From Arthrobacter crystallopoietes (GTDB lineage: Bacteria > Actinomycetota > Actinomycetes > Actinomycetales > Micrococcaceae), in the NCBI RefSeq assembly GCF_017603825.1, contig NZ_CP072014.1:2046001-2110000 (forward strand): 64,000 nucleotides of DNA, given 5' to 3'. The position numbers and the translations under genes are program-made. Shown here piece by piece: positions 1 through 10,387 of the stretch (within the stretch, counting starts at the first letter, position 1; each line of letters opens with the position of its first letter). The notes beneath the pieces are model-generated. The model was not told the origin of the DNA and did not search any database. It saw only the letters and a list, made by a program, of their open reading frames with translations.

Positions 1-248
1 CGGGCCATGGCTGACAGGGCGGTGAGGGGTTCCATGTGCCAGAGTGGACCCGCGCCCAGATTGCCGGTGGAGTGCCCGTCGGCGAAGAAAACGGCGTCGA
101 ACAGGCCTTGCTCCGCGGTTTGGGCCAACCGCTCGTAGAAGGCGATGTCGCCGAGCTGCTTGATGGGTGACTGCGGCCGGCGCCAGGCTGCGCTGTGGTG
201 GCCGCAGCCGAACAGGAACGCGTTGAAATGCAGTTGCCGCGCCGCCAC
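1..248 (-). CDS. LLM-class flavin-dependent monooxygenase (NtaA/SnaA/DszA type), N-terminal part, cut by window edge
   Basis: The reverse strand reads open from a GTG at 248 to the window edge, giving about 82 residues that begin VAARQLHFNAFLFGCGHH and later contain AFYERLAQTAEQGLFDAVFFA. This is the typical N-terminus of the nitrilotriacetate/DszA branch of FMN-dependent monooxygenases, where the first beta strand is followed by a helix and an FFAD motif. Such enzymes use reduced FMN from a partner reductase to oxidise small organic molecules. The GTG overlaps the TAG stop of the upstream dehydrogenase by one base, so translation is probably coupled and both genes lie under the TPP riboswitch at 1077-1153. 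The C-terminal three quarters are missing, so the substrate cannot be inferred. Confidence 0.8.
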   Translation of the reverse strand, partial: MAARQLHFNAFLFGCGHHSAAWRRPQSPIKQLGDIAFYERLAQTAEQGLFDAVFFADGHSTGNLGAGPLWHMEPLTALSAMA

Positions 249-1012
249 TAGTTCATCACCAGTCCGCCGTCGACCATCAGGTTCTGTCCGGTCACCGAGC
301 GGGCCCAGGGCGACGCGAAGAACAATACCGCGTCGGCGAGTTCTTCCGGAGTCGTTACTCTGCGCAGCGGAGTGGAGGCGGCGATCAGGTCGAAGACCTC
401 ATCCGGGGTGGCCGCGCTGGCATCGGTGGTGCGGAGCAATCCGCCGGAGACCATGTTGACGGTGACGTTGTGCTGGCCCAGGTCCGCCGCCAGCGTCCGG
501 GTCAGCGAGAGCAGGGCCGCCTTGGCCGCGGTGTAGTCGTGGTAGGGAACTACCGGATTCTGGAAGAGGTTGGTGCCGATGTTAATGATCCGGCCAAACC
601 GGCGGCCGCGCATTCCGGGAAGTGCCTGCTGAGCGGTGTTCAGCGCGCCGCGCACGCTGCCGGAAAACTGGGTTTCGAACTCGGACCAGGAAATATCGGC
701 GGCGCTGGAGCGGGCATCCCCGTTGAAGGAGAAATCCGCCAGCGCGTTGTTGACCACCGTAGTCACTGCGCCACCAAAATGGGCTTCGGCACGGCTGAAC
801 AGCTCCGCCACCTGCCCGGCATCGGTGACGTCCGCCTGCATAGCCACGGCCTGTTCCGGCCCGAACTTGGCGGCCAGCTCCTCCGCGGCGGAGCCGCTGT
901 TGCGGTAATTGATGATTACCCGGGCGCCGGCTTCCGCGAAGGCTGCGACGATCCGGGCGCCGAGGCCACGGCCGCCGCCGGTTACCAGTACGGTTTGTTC
1001 TGCGAGCTGCAT
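248..1012 (-). CDS. SDR-family oxidoreductase (FabG-like)
   Basis: This 254-residue protein is a classical short-chain dehydrogenase. The Rossmann glycine motif TGGGRGLG is near residue 11, a VNNA motif near 87, and the catalytic YTAAK near 160. The usual catalytic Ser thirteen residues before the Tyr appears to be Thr (NIGTN), an unusual but seen variant. It should catalyse NAD(P)-linked carbonyl/alcohol interconversion in the cytoplasm. An AAGGTGGAG ribosome site lies 7 bases before the ATG. It is the first gene after the TPP riboswitch, and its stop overlaps the start of the flavin monooxygenase, so the two probably act on the same thiamine-related or TPP-responsive substrate. The substrate is unknown. 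Confidence 0.85.
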   Translation of the reverse strand: MQLAEQTVLVTGGGRGLGARIVAAFAEAGARVIINYRNSGSAAEELAAKFGPEQAVAMQADVTDAGQVAELFSRAEAHFGGAVTTVVNNALADFSFNGDARSSAADISWSEFETQFSGSVRGALNTAQQALPGMRGRRFGRIINIGTNLFQNPVVPYHDYTAAKAALLSLTRTLAADLGQHNVTVNMVSGGLLRTTDASAATPDEVFDLIAASTPLRRVTTPEELADAVLFFASPWARSVTGQNLMVDGGLVMN

Positions 1013-1049
1013 TGAGGTTCTCCACCTTGATTAAGGCGAAAAGATGGGT

Positions 1050-1075
1050 GCAGCGCACCGCACGGCAGCCGCTGC
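1050..1075 (-). terminator. Hairpin in the riboswitch expression platform
   Basis: On the reverse strand, directly after the TPP aptamer, GCAGCG and CGCTGC form a stem around a 14-base loop, followed by a short pyrimidine stretch (CATCTTTTCG). It could act as the conditional terminator, or compete with the aptamer's 3' strand. The U-run is short, so translational control is an alternative. Confidence 0.4.
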
Positions 1076-1076
1076 A

Positions 1077-1153
1077 TGACATCCCTTCGCTAGTACGAAC
1101 TAGATCAGGTTCAACGGGTTTGCTCTCAGCCCCTCAAGGGGCACCCCGTGTCA
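1077..1153 (-). promoter_or_regulatory. TPP (THI-box) riboswitch
   Basis: Read on the reverse strand, the segment has the THI-element landmarks in order: a P1 strand TGACA, CGGGGTGCC, GGCTGAGA, ACCCGTTGAACCTGATC, a short stem CTAGT/ACTAG, GCGAAGGGA, and the closing P1 strand TGTCA. GGCTGAGA and the CTGATC...GCGAAGGGA core are the parts that bind the pyrimidine and pyrophosphate of thiamine pyrophosphate. It lies 65 bases before the SDR gene start. TPP binding is expected to switch off the SDR-monooxygenase operon. No recognisable thiamine biosynthesis gene follows within the window. Confidence 0.93.
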
Positions 1154-1229
1154 CTGCCTGCGAGTCTACCTGCGCGAGCCGGCTACTGCAGCAACGCCAC
1201 CTCCAGACGGTCAATGAAGCTCCGGATCG

Positions 1230-1574
1230 TTACGCCCGGTAGTCGAACACCACCTCAGAAGGCGGTCCCTGAGCCAGCATCTCCTTGGTGACCCCATGGA
1301 GCTCCAGAATCCTGTCCTTGAACCAGACGTCGAAAGGCTCCTCGGACGCAGCCAGCTTGCTGAACCCCGCGGAGACACTGTCGCCCTCGTGGAACAAAGC
1401 GGCGAAGTCGCCTTCGGGACTCTGCACCAGGCCGATCACTTCACGGCTGGCTCCCAGGCGCTGCCTGGACTGGGCGAAATCGTCCTTCCGCGGGCCTTTG
1501 ATCTCCTCCACGAAAGCCCTCCACTCCTCGAGCTTCCCGGGCAGGATGGGCACAAACCAGGTAATACATTCCAT
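1230..1574 (-). CDS. Small conserved hypothetical protein (possibly DUF6176-like)
   Basis: This gene encodes 114 residues starting MECITWFVPILPGKLEEW. GAAGGAT precedes the ATG at 1574 with good spacing; upstream in-frame sequence has poor coding character, so I reject the longer frame. The protein is rich in charged residues, has no signal or membrane segment, and its N-terminus (a beta strand, then PGKLEEWRAFVEE) resembles small ferredoxin-like alpha/beta-barrel domains of the EthD/antibiotic-monooxygenase kind. It lies just upstream of the TPP riboswitch on the same strand but is not obviously under its control. The family assignment is tentative. Confidence 0.6.
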   Translation of the reverse strand: MECITWFVPILPGKLEEWRAFVEEIKGPRKDDFAQSRQRLGASREVIGLVQSPEGDFAALFHEGDSVSAGFSKLAASEEPFDVWFKDRILELHGVTKEMLAQGPPSEVVFDYRA

Positions 1575-1750
1575 GACAGATCCTTCTTTTGCTGCTGCAG
1601 GGAACTCATGGTGCGAGCCGGTGTAGGGCTCATCGTAGGCTCGACCTTGGAACGCCAACACCCTCAATCTGAGGGATGCGGCGGAGGTAGGAGCGTCCAT
1701 CCCGGGTAGCCGTCGGCAGTCCGTCCTGGGACCAGGCGCCGAAGCTGGGC

Positions 1751-1771
1751 CCGGAGGAAGATTCCTTCCGG
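1751..1771. terminator. Possible terminator hairpin
   Basis: CCGGAGGAA and TTCCTTCCGG flank a tiny loop, giving a nearly perfect stem about 65 bases beyond the stop of the disulfide oxidoreductase gene at 1838. There is no clear T-run, so this is weak. Confidence 0.3.
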
Positions 1772-1837
1772 GAGCGCAGGCAAGGCTGATTGGCCATCTC
1801 TCCCGGCTGGTCGGCGTTGCTGACGCCCCGGGGTGGC

Positions 1838-3235
1838 TCAATCCTCCAGGTAAGCGGGGGTGAAGAGCAGGTTCAGTCCTTCGGCAATGGTCGGATGGGT
1901 GATGACGGCGTCCCGGACCGCGGTGAAGTCCAGCCCCGCCAGCATGGCCATCTGGACCACGGCGGTGGCTTCGCTGGCCTCGGTGCCCAGCAGAGCCACG
2001 CCCAGGATCCTGCCGGTCTTCCGGTCCAGCACTGCCTTCCACACGCCCTCGGTCTGGCCCAACGTGCGGGCGCGCGGAATGGCGGCAACCGGCATCTTGG
2101 CGATGCGCACGTCGTGGCCGGCGTCGCGGGCCTGCAGCTCAGTCAGGCCGACCCGGCCCAGCTCCGGCGAGATGAAGACCGTATAGGGAATGAGCCGTCC
2201 CTCGGTGGTGCGTGCCCCGCCGTCGCCATGCCGGGCCGCCAAGTTCGTTTTGAGGATGCGGTAGTCGTCGTAGGAAGCGTGCGTGAACTGCGGGGTCCCG
2301 GCAGCGTCGCCGGCGGCCCACACGCCGTCGGCCGCCCGCAACTGCTGGTCGACCTCGATGAAGCCGCGGTCGTCCAGGACCACACCGGCGGCTTCCAGAT
2401 TGGCGCCGTCGGTCATGGGTTTCCTGCCGAGCGCCACCAGGACGTCCTCGGCACCGAGCGTTTCGCCGTCGTCGATCGTGATGGTCACTGTGCCGTCCCC
2501 TGCTCGCTGGATTTTCTCGGCCGCGGCGCCGAGACGGACGGTGATGCCGGCGTCGATAAAGGCCTTCTTGACCGCGGCCGAGATGTCTGCATCCTCGCGG
2601 CCCAGCAGCTGGTTCCCGCGCTGGACGATCGTGACATCGACGCCGATGGTGTTGAGCAGGTCCGCGAATTCACAGCCGATGTAGCCGCCGCCGAGGATGA
2701 CAATGCTCTCCGGCAAGGACTCAAGCTCGAGCAGTGTATTGCTCGTTTGTACCCGGGCCTCCGCCAGCCCCGCGATCGGAGGCAGGGCCGGCTCGGTGCC
2801 GAGATTGATCACCACGTCGGTGCCGCGCAAAACGCGGGTGCCGCCGTCGTTAAGGTCCACATGCACGGTCCTGGGCCCGGTAAATTTCGCTGCGCCCAGA
2901 ATGAAGTCCATCCCGGAATCGGTGAAGCTGCTGAGCTGTCCCTTGACCATGGTGCCGACGACGTCATCCTTGCGGTGCCGCAGCAGTGCCAGATCCATCC
3001 GCGGATCTTCGACGCCGGAAATACCGAATTCTTCCGCACGCCGGACGGTCTCCAGCACCCGGCCACTGTGGATCAGGGTTTTCGTGGGAATGCAGGCCAC
3101 ATTAATGCAGGTGCCGCCGATCATGCCACGTTCAACCATGGCAACTTTTTGCCCGGCTTTGGCCCGGTCCATCGCCAGGGATTTGCCCGCCTTGCCGCCG
3201 CCAATGACCAGCAGGTCTACTTCTTCAATGTCCAT
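1838..3235 (-). CDS. Class I pyridine nucleotide-disulfide oxidoreductase (mercuric reductase/dihydrolipoamide dehydrogenase-like)
   Basis: The 465-residue protein has the FAD motif GGGKAGKS near residue 12, the redox-active pair in GGTCINVACIPTK near 40, the NAD motif GGGYIGCEFADLL near 175, the second FAD motif WAAGDAAG near 300, and the C-terminal HPTIAEGLN with the active-site His. Length and order match the class I flavoprotein disulfide reductases. It lacks the N-terminal HMA domain and C-terminal Cys pair of true mercuric reductase, and no 2-oxoacid dehydrogenase genes are adjacent, so the substrate is uncertain (possibly a low-molecular-weight disulfide or a quinone). AGGAGG lies 6 bases before the ATG at 3235. 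Confidence 0.85.
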   Translation of the reverse strand: MDIEEVDLLVIGGGKAGKSLAMDRAKAGQKVAMVERGMIGGTCINVACIPTKTLIHSGRVLETVRRAEEFGISGVEDPRMDLALLRHRKDDVVGTMVKGQLSSFTDSGMDFILGAAKFTGPRTVHVDLNDGGTRVLRGTDVVINLGTEPALPPIAGLAEARVQTSNTLLELESLPESIVILGGGYIGCEFADLLNTIGVDVTIVQRGNQLLGREDADISAAVKKAFIDAGITVRLGAAAEKIQRAGDGTVTITIDDGETLGAEDVLVALGRKPMTDGANLEAAGVVLDDRGFIEVDQQLRAADGVWAAGDAAGTPQFTHASYDDYRILKTNLAARHGDGGARTTEGRLIPYTVFISPELGRVGLTELQARDAGHDVRIAKMPVAAIPRARTLGQTEGVWKAVLDRKTGRILGVALLGTEASEATAVVQMAMLAGLDFTAVRDAVITHPTIAEGLNLLFTPAYLED

Positions 3236-3400
3236 GATGGTCCTCCTGAAGTGTGCCGCCGGGCAAAGCCACCCTCGGGTCGATCCTACGCGGGAGCCCT
3301 TCCAGAAGGGGTATGGACAGGTTGCTTAGCACCTACCTACGCTGGGAATCCGCCGTCCGGCAACCGCCGGACACTGCGCGTAACGGCAGGAGCAGTCGAG

Positions 3401-3592
3401 ATGACCAGCGAAGCGAACGAAAACAGCGATCAGCCCGAGGAATCGGCATTGCATCCGCACGAACCCCAGCCTGCCGCGGAATCCGGTAGCAGCAAGGAGG
3501 AGCCGCTGGCCGAGGCAGCCGGACCGGATTCGGAAAATGTTGACGGTTCAGCCGAGGCCGACAACGCAAAGGAAGGCGGTTACGGCTACTGA
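3401..3592 (+). CDS. Small acidic hypothetical protein
   Basis: This is a 63-residue, very acidic, Glu/Ala/Ser/Pro-rich protein beginning MTSEANENSDQPEESALHPH and ending GGYGY. AGGAG stands about 10 bases before the ATG. The composition predicts an intrinsically disordered cytosolic protein; there is no signal peptide, membrane segment or Cys. It is divergent from the oxidoreductase gene at 3235 and precedes the AraC gene by 85 bases. I do not recognise a family. Confidence 0.55.
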   Translation: MTSEANENSDQPEESALHPHEPQPAAESGSSKEEPLAEAAGPDSENVDGSAEADNAKEGGYGY

Positions 3593-3677
3593 CCTCTGCC
3601 GCGCAGACAAGCGTGCGCCTTCTTGGCCGAGTTCCGGCCTGTCGGGAAAATGTGATTCAAGATACACTAATTGATCC

Positions 3678-4754
3678 ATGAGCCAGGACCACTCTGATGT
3701 CGTAGGGCGCGCCGCTGCAGGGCATGTTCCTGCCCCGGGGCAGGAACAAACCGCAGTTCCGCCCCCGGGGTTTGCCGGCCACAAGCCTGCCAAGCTCCTG
3801 AAGTTCAGCACCGACGGCATCCCCACGACCAATCGGGTCCAGCTCTGGGAGCACCATAACTCCAAGGCGCTGATTCCGCTGGACATCCGCACCATGGACG
3901 AAGCTCCGCTGCAGGCCAGCGAGGTGAACCTGCATTTCCCCTCGCTGAAGTTTGCCCAGGTCAAGGGCAGTGCGCAGGTGGTGGAACGAAACGAACGGTT
4001 CATCCGGCAGAACCCCATGGACGCCATTGCCGTCTTCTTCGCATTGGAAGGCGAAGCGTTTTTTTACTACGGCGACGGACAGGAATCGCTTAAACCCGGC
4101 CAAGCGGTCATCTACGACGCCGACCGGCCGTTTCTGCGAGGCTTTTGCAAGGGTCTGCGTGAACTGGTGCTCACCATCCCGCGCGATGACTATCTGGAAC
4201 TGTCCGGCGGGAAACCCCTATTAAAGCCCCGGGTCTTCAACTTCAATCAAGGCGAGGCAGCGAACCGGCACATGCTCGCCTTGGCCAAGTTGGTCAGCGG
4301 TACGATCGCAGGGCAGGCCCAGCCCAGCCAGCCCGCAAATCTGGAGCATGCGGAGGCCTCGGCCCTGGAACTGCTCAGCCTCATGATCAGAGGGGAGCGC
4401 AGCGGCAACGGTTCGGGCTACCTTGCCACCGCGCGAAGTTACATCGAGGACCGGCTGGGCGATCCGCAGCTCAGCGCCGCCGAAGTCGCGGCGGCGGTCG
4501 GCATCAGCGAGCGCCATCTGACGCGGATCTTTGCCGAGGCCGGCGAACCGCCCAGCCTTTATATCCTGGGCCTGCGGCTGGAGCTGGCTCGGATCATCCT
4601 CTCCGATCCAACCCAAAGAACGACGCCGGTGGGCCGGATCTCCGCGAAGGCCGGCTTCGCGTCGCAAAGCTATTTCACCCGCGCCTTCAAGGCCCGTTTC
4701 GGGCTCACTCCGCTCCAGCTGCGCAAAGACGCTCTCCTCGGCGTCGCGCCTTAG
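3678..4754 (+). CDS. AraC-family transcriptional regulator
   Basis: This 358-residue protein has an N-terminal AraC-binding-like (cupin-type) domain at about residues 60-220 and a C-terminal double helix-turn-helix domain at about 255-350, with LSAAEVAAAVGISERHLTRIF and the second recognition element SAKAGFASQSYFTRAFKARFG. The layout is that of the NphR/CphR-type AraC regulators that activate phenol and chlorophenol catabolic operons. It is co-directional with, and 186 bases upstream of, the dioxygenase-reductase-monooxygenase operon, so it is the likely activator, responding to a phenolic ligand. The palindrome at 4905-4918 in the intervening gap is a candidate contact site. Confidence 0.88.
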   Translation: MSQDHSDVVGRAAAGHVPAPGQEQTAVPPPGFAGHKPAKLLKFSTDGIPTTNRVQLWEHHNSKALIPLDIRTMDEAPLQASEVNLHFPSLKFAQVKGSAQVVERNERFIRQNPMDAIAVFFALEGEAFFYYGDGQESLKPGQAVIYDADRPFLRGFCKGLRELVLTIPRDDYLELSGGKPLLKPRVFNFNQGEAANRHMLALAKLVSGTIAGQAQPSQPANLEHAEASALELLSLMIRGERSGNGSGYLATARSYIEDRLGDPQLSAAEVAAAVGISERHLTRIFAEAGEPPSLYILGLRLELARIILSDPTQRTTPVGRISAKAGFASQSYFTRAFKARFGLTPLQLRKDALLGVAP

Positions 4755-4904
4755 GTTCCGTCCCGCCGTTGTAGTCATCCGCGGCCGAAGACAGAGGGGT
4801 GCCGTGCCGGATTTAGCACCCACCGGACCTGTTTTGTCACTGTTCGGCCGGATCCTCATCAGCAGTCCCCGCTGCCCAGGGTGATCCAGAACACTCTTGT
4901 CTAA

Positions 4905-6444
<1,540 letters not shown>

Positions 6445-6472
6445 CGGCCACTGAATTGATAAGGACAAGACG

Positions 6473-8077
6473 ATGACTGAAACTATCGATACCACGACCA
6501 CGACAGGCGCCAACGCTCTCGACATGAGCGCGCGGACCACGCAGGCGGACCAGCTCAAACCCCAGACCGGCGATGAATACATCGAGTCGCTCCGGGACGA
6601 CCGCGAGGTCTGGATCTACGGCGAACGAGTCAAGGACGTCACCACGCACCCGGCGTTCCGCAACTCCGTGCGCATGGCTGCCCGCCTCTATGACGGCTTC
6701 CACAAACCGGAAACAGCGGATAAGCTCCTGGTCCCCACCGACACGGGATCCGGCGGCTTGACACACCCCTTCTTCAAGGCCGCGCGTTCCATTGACGACC
6801 TGAAGGCGTCGCGCACCGCGATCGAAACCTGGGCGCGGATGTCGTACGGCTGGATGGGCCGGTCCCCGGATTACAAGGGCGCTTTCCTGGGCACCCTTGG
6901 CGGGATGCCGGACTTCTACGAGCCGTTCCAAGACAACGCGAAGCGCTGGTATGCCGAGTCCCAGGAGAAGGTCCTGTATTGGAACCACGCCATCATCAAC
7001 CCGCCGGTGGATCGGCACCTGCCGCCGGACCAAGTCGGCGACGTGTTCATGAAAGTCGAAAAGGAGACCGACGCCGGGCTCGTTGTTTCCGGGGCGAAGG
7101 TCGTTGCCACGGGCTCCGCCATCACCCAGTACAACTTCATCGCGCACTACGGGCTGCCGATCAAGAAGAAGGAATTCGCGCTGATCTGCACCGTTCCCAT
7201 GGACGCACCCGGGGTAAAGCTGATCTCCCGTGCCTCCTACTCGCACCAGGCGGCCGTGATGGGCACCCCGTTCGATTACCCGCTCTCCTCCCGACTGGAT
7301 GAGAACGACTCGGTGTTCGTCTTCGACAAGGTCCTCATCCCGTGGGAGAACGTGTTCGCGTACGGGGACATTGAGAAGATCAACAACTTCTTCCCGCAGA
7401 CCGGGTTCCTGAACCGGTTCACGTTCCAAGGCGTAATCCGCCTGGCCGTGAAACTGGATTTCATCGCCGGCCTGCTGCTCAAGGCGCTGGAAATCGCCGG
7501 CACCAAGGACTTCCGCGGCGTCCAAGCCCGCGCCGGCGAGGTCATCGGCTGGCGCAACATGTTCTACGCCCTCGCAGACGCGATGGCGCTGAACCCGGAT
7601 GCCGGACCCGACGGCACCGTGCTGCCCAAGCTCGACTACGGACTGGCGTACCGGATGTTCATGTCCACCGGCTACCCGCGGATCAAGGAAATCATCGAAC
7701 AGGACGTGGCTTCCGGGCTGATCTACCTCAACTCATCCGCGCTGGACTTCAAGACCCCGGAGATCCGCCCATACTTGGACAAGTACGTCCGTGGCTCGGA
7801 CGGCATCCAGGCCGTGGACCGCGTGAAGCTGATGAAGCTGCTCTGGGACGCGATCGGTACCGAGTTCGGCGGCCGGCACGAACTCTACGAGCGCAACTAC
7901 TCCGGCAACCACGAAAATGTGAAAGCCGAGATCCTCTTCGCCGCCCAAGCACAGGGCCACACCGACATGATGACCGGCTTCGCCGACCAATGCATGAGCG
8001 AGTACGACCTGGACGGCTGGACCGTGCCCGATCTGATTAACAACGACGACGTCAGCATCTTCCTCAAGCGGAACTAG
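6473..8077 (+). CDS. 4-hydroxyphenylacetate 3-hydroxylase-family monooxygenase, large component (chlorophenol/nitrophenol type)
   Basis: The 534-residue protein matches the length and motifs of the HpaB/TftD/NpdA2-type FADH2-dependent oxygenases: an N-terminal helical domain ([20 protein letters not shown]), a middle segment with [18 protein letters not shown], and a C-terminal HpaB domain ending [15 protein letters not shown]. It uses reduced flavin from the preceding reductase to hydroxylate phenols, in this family often at para and ortho positions with loss of chloride or nitrite, yielding hydroxyquinol. That product is the substrate of the upstream dioxygenase. Maleylacetate reductase, the next step, is not in the window. 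A strong hairpin ends the operon at 8113-8149. Confidence 0.9.
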   Translation: MTETIDTTTTTGANALDMSARTTQADQLKPQTGDEYIESLRDDREVWIYGERVKDVTTHPAFRNSVRMAARLYDGFHKPETADKLLVPTDTGSGGLTHPFFKAARSIDDLKASRTAIETWARMSYGWMGRSPDYKGAFLGTLGGMPDFYEPFQDNAKRWYAESQEKVLYWNHAIINPPVDRHLPPDQVGDVFMKVEKETDAGLVVSGAKVVATGSAITQYNFIAHYGLPIKKKEFALICTVPMDAPGVKLISRASYSHQAAVMGTPFDYPLSSRLDENDSVFVFDKVLIPWENVFAYGDIEKINNFFPQTGFLNRFTFQGVIRLAVKLDFIAGLLLKALEIAGTKDFRGVQARAGEVIGWRNMFYALADAMALNPDAGPDGTVLPKLDYGLAYRMFMSTGYPRIKEIIEQDVASGLIYLNSSALDFKTPEIRPYLDKYVRGSDGIQAVDRVKLMKLLWDAIGTEFGGRHELYERNYSGNHENVKAEILFAAQAQGHTDMMTGFADQCMSEYDLDGWTVPDLINNDDVSIFLKRN

Positions 8078-8112
8078 CTGCAGCGCCGCACCACCCCTGC
8101 GGCGCGAACGAC

Positions 8113-8149
8113 GACGGCGGCCGGTCACCATCCGTGACCGGCCGCCGTC
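8113..8149. terminator. Bidirectional terminator hairpin
   Basis: GACGGCGGCCGGTCAC and GTGACCGGCCGCCGTC form a perfect 16-bp stem around CATCC. It lies between the convergent ends of the monooxygenase gene (8077) and the DUF6221 gene (8167), so it can serve both strands. It lacks a long T-run, as is common in high-GC actinomycetes. Confidence 0.8.
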
Positions 8150-8166
8150 GGGCTGGGTTGCCTGCG

Positions 8167-8406
8167 CTAAAGCCGCCACTCGTCGCGGTAGGCGGGGTGC
8201 CCAGCATAAGGCACAGCCATAATCAGTAGCATCGGGCGGCGGTGGCCAGTGTCGAGGCGCTGCAGCTGATCGATCATCCGGCGCTTCGCCTGGCACTCGG
8301 CCAAGGCCCGGTCCAGCACCGGGACGGATGCGGTGTTCCACCAGGAGTGCAGATTGGACTCGTCCTCGGCAATCCTCGCCAGCAGGAATTCGACGATGTC
8401 CTCCAT
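8167..8406 (-). CDS. DUF6221-family small protein
   Basis: Encodes 79 residues starting MEDIVEFLLARIAEDE and ending AVPYAGHPAYRDEWRL. The DIVxFLxARIAEDE start, the LAECQAKRR centre and the LPYAxHPxYRxEW-type end are the pattern of DUF6221, found widely in actinomycetes and often phage- or regulator-associated, with no established function. It follows the pyruvate oxidoreductase gene by 20 bases on the same strand, so co-transcription is likely. No strong ribosome site is visible; a GTG two codons upstream is an alternative start. Confidence 0.7.
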   Translation of the reverse strand: MEDIVEFLLARIAEDESNLHSWWNTASVPVLDRALAECQAKRRMIDQLQRLDTGHRRPMLLIMAVPYAGHPAYRDEWRL

Positions 8407-8426
8407 ATACACACCGTACGCCGCCG

Positions 8427-10175
8427 TCAGCCGCGGGGGATGTTGCGCAGGTTGCTCCGTGCCATGCTGACCGCTTCGCCGGCTCCTTTGTTCAGCACGA
8501 TCTTGGACATCGCGGTGGCGAAGCCGAAGACCTGGGTTCCGGTGATCTTCGGCGGCAGGGACAGCGCCTTCGGATCGGTAATGAGTTCCACCAGCGACGG
8601 GCCGGGGTGGGCGAAGGAGTCGCGGTAGGCCTGCTCGATGCCGGCCGGATCGGCAACGCGGACCGCGTGAAAGCCCATGGCCTGGGCGATGGCCGCGTAA
8701 TTGGTGTCCGGAACGTCGACGCCGAAGTCCGGGAGCCCGTCCACCAGCATCTCCAGCTTCACCATGCCGAGGGTGGAATTGTTGAAGACGACGACGTTCA
8801 GCGGCAGCCGGTAAGCCGCAGCGGTGACCAATTCGCCCAGCAGCATGGAGAGGCCGCCGTCGCCGGACACGGAGATGACCTGACGTTCGGGGAAGGCCAG
8901 CTGCGCGCCGATGGCGTGGGGGAGGGCGTTGGCCATGGACCCGTGCAGGTAAGAGCCGATCAGCCGCCGGGTGCCGCGCGGGGTGATGTAGCGGGCGGTC
9001 CAGACATTGCACATGCCTGTGTCAGCGGTGAAGATCGCGTCCTCGGCGGCGACCTGGTCCAGCAGCGAGGCAGCATATTCGGGGTGGATGGGTTTGATCT
9101 TGTCGGCGCGGCGGGTGTAGGCGCCGACGGCCTTGTTCATCAGCTTGTCATGCTTCTTGAGCATCTGGTCCAGGAAGCGGCGGCTCTTCTTGCGTTTGAG
9201 CAGCGGCATCAGGGCCGCGAGCGTGGGCAGCACGTCGCCGTGAACCGCGATGTCCACATCCGTCCTCCGGCCCAGATGCTCCGGCGCCCGGTCCACCTGG
9301 GCGGTACGGGTGTCCGGCAGGAACTGGTCGTACGGGAAGTCGGTGCCCAGCAGGATCAGCAGGTCCGCATCCTCGATGCCTTCCGCCACGGCGCCATAGC
9401 CCAGCAGGCCGGTCATCCCGATATCGTACGGATTGTCGTACTGGATGAAGTCCTTCCCGCGCAGCGAATGCCCGATCGGCGCGCCGATCAGCTCGGCCAG
9501 GGCAACCACCTCATCGTGCGCGCCCTCCACGCCGGCGCCGGCGAAAATGGCGACCTTGCCGACGTCGTTAATCGCGTCCGCGAGCTGTTTGACGCTTTCG
9601 GCGGCCGGCACCACGGTGGCGGGCAGGAACGGTGTGCACAGCGGCGTCGGGGCCACCGCCTCCAGGCTGGCGATGTCACCGGGCAGAGTTACGACGGCGA
9701 CGCCACGCTTGCCGATGGCGTGCCGGATGGCGCTCTGCGTGACGCGCGGGGCCTGCTCGGCGGTGCTGACCATTTCCGAGTAGACGGAGCATTCGTTGAA
9801 GAGCCGGTCCGGATGGGTTTCCTGGAAGTAGCCGGTGCCGATCTGCTTGCTGGGAATGTGCGAGGCGATCGCCAGCACCGGGGCGCCGGAGCGGTTGGCG
9901 TCGTAGAGCCCGTTAATGAGGTGGAGGTTGCCCGGTCCGCAGGAGCCGGCACAGACCGCCAGCTGCCCGGTCAGCTGGGCTTCGGCCGCAGCCGCGAAGG
10001 CTGCGGCTTCCTCATGGCGGACATGGATCCAGTCGATGCCGCCCTTGGTCGCCCCGCCGGTCTGCCGGACCGCGTCCACAACCGGGTTGAGGCTGTCTCC
10101 CACAATCCCGTAGATCCGTCGGACCCCCGCGGCGCGGAGCTGGTCGATGAGCTGGGCTGCGACTTCCTGGGCCAT
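8427..10175 (-). CDS. poxB: Pyruvate dehydrogenase (quinone), PoxB-like TPP enzyme
   Basis: The 582-residue protein has the three-domain TPP-enzyme fold: an N-terminal pyrimidine-binding domain with the catalytic Glu in VRHEEAAAFAA (residue about 52), a central FAD-binding domain, and a C-terminal pyrophosphate domain with GDGGLSMLLGEL...FNNS. It converts pyruvate to acetate and CO2 and passes electrons through FAD to the quinone pool at the membrane. I choose the ATG at 10175 because AGGAG lies 9 bases upstream and the protein then starts MAQEVAAQLID as in homologues; the frame extends to 10292 without support. The DUF6221 gene follows closely. Confidence 0.9.
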   Translation of the reverse strand: MAQEVAAQLIDQLRAAGVRRIYGIVGDSLNPVVDAVRQTGGATKGGIDWIHVRHEEAAAFAAAAEAQLTGQLAVCAGSCGPGNLHLINGLYDANRSGAPVLAIASHIPSKQIGTGYFQETHPDRLFNECSVYSEMVSTAEQAPRVTQSAIRHAIGKRGVAVVTLPGDIASLEAVAPTPLCTPFLPATVVPAAESVKQLADAINDVGKVAIFAGAGVEGAHDEVVALAELIGAPIGHSLRGKDFIQYDNPYDIGMTGLLGYGAVAEGIEDADLLILLGTDFPYDQFLPDTRTAQVDRAPEHLGRRTDVDIAVHGDVLPTLAALMPLLKRKKSRRFLDQMLKKHDKLMNKAVGAYTRRADKIKPIHPEYAASLLDQVAAEDAIFTADTGMCNVWTARYITPRGTRRLIGSYLHGSMANALPHAIGAQLAFPERQVISVSGDGGLSMLLGELVTAAAYRLPLNVVVFNNSTLGMVKLEMLVDGLPDFGVDVPDTNYAAIAQAMGFHAVRVADPAGIEQAYRDSFAHPGPSLVELITDPKALSLPPKITGTQVFGFATAMSKIVLNKGAGEAVSMARSNLRNIPRG

Positions 10176-10387
10176 GGCGGAACGCTCCTGAACGTTGGAG
10201 GGTGTTACCTGTTCCGGCCAATATAGCCGAGTTGCCGCTGCCGGGGGCGCCGGGTTGGAACTGCGTTGGCCTGCCGGACTCCACGCGTTCACCGTTGTGT
10301 AAACGGGTGCGTGTTTGATCGTGGTTGCTGGAATTTTCCGTGACTGGCGGAACGAATGGATTCAAACGAGGCAGACCGGGGGAGTGC

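Noticed and set aside
1790-3592. 600-codon plus-strand ORF opposite the disulfide oxidoreductase gene
   Set aside because: Its first part is the antisense of a clear flavoprotein gene and has no family motifs; only its last 63 codons (3401-3592), with their own ATG and ribosome site, look real.
8328-10226. 632-codon plus-strand ORF opposite poxB
   Set aside because: It is a high-GC antisense shadow with odd composition and no domain; poxB on the minus strand has all the TPP-enzyme motifs.
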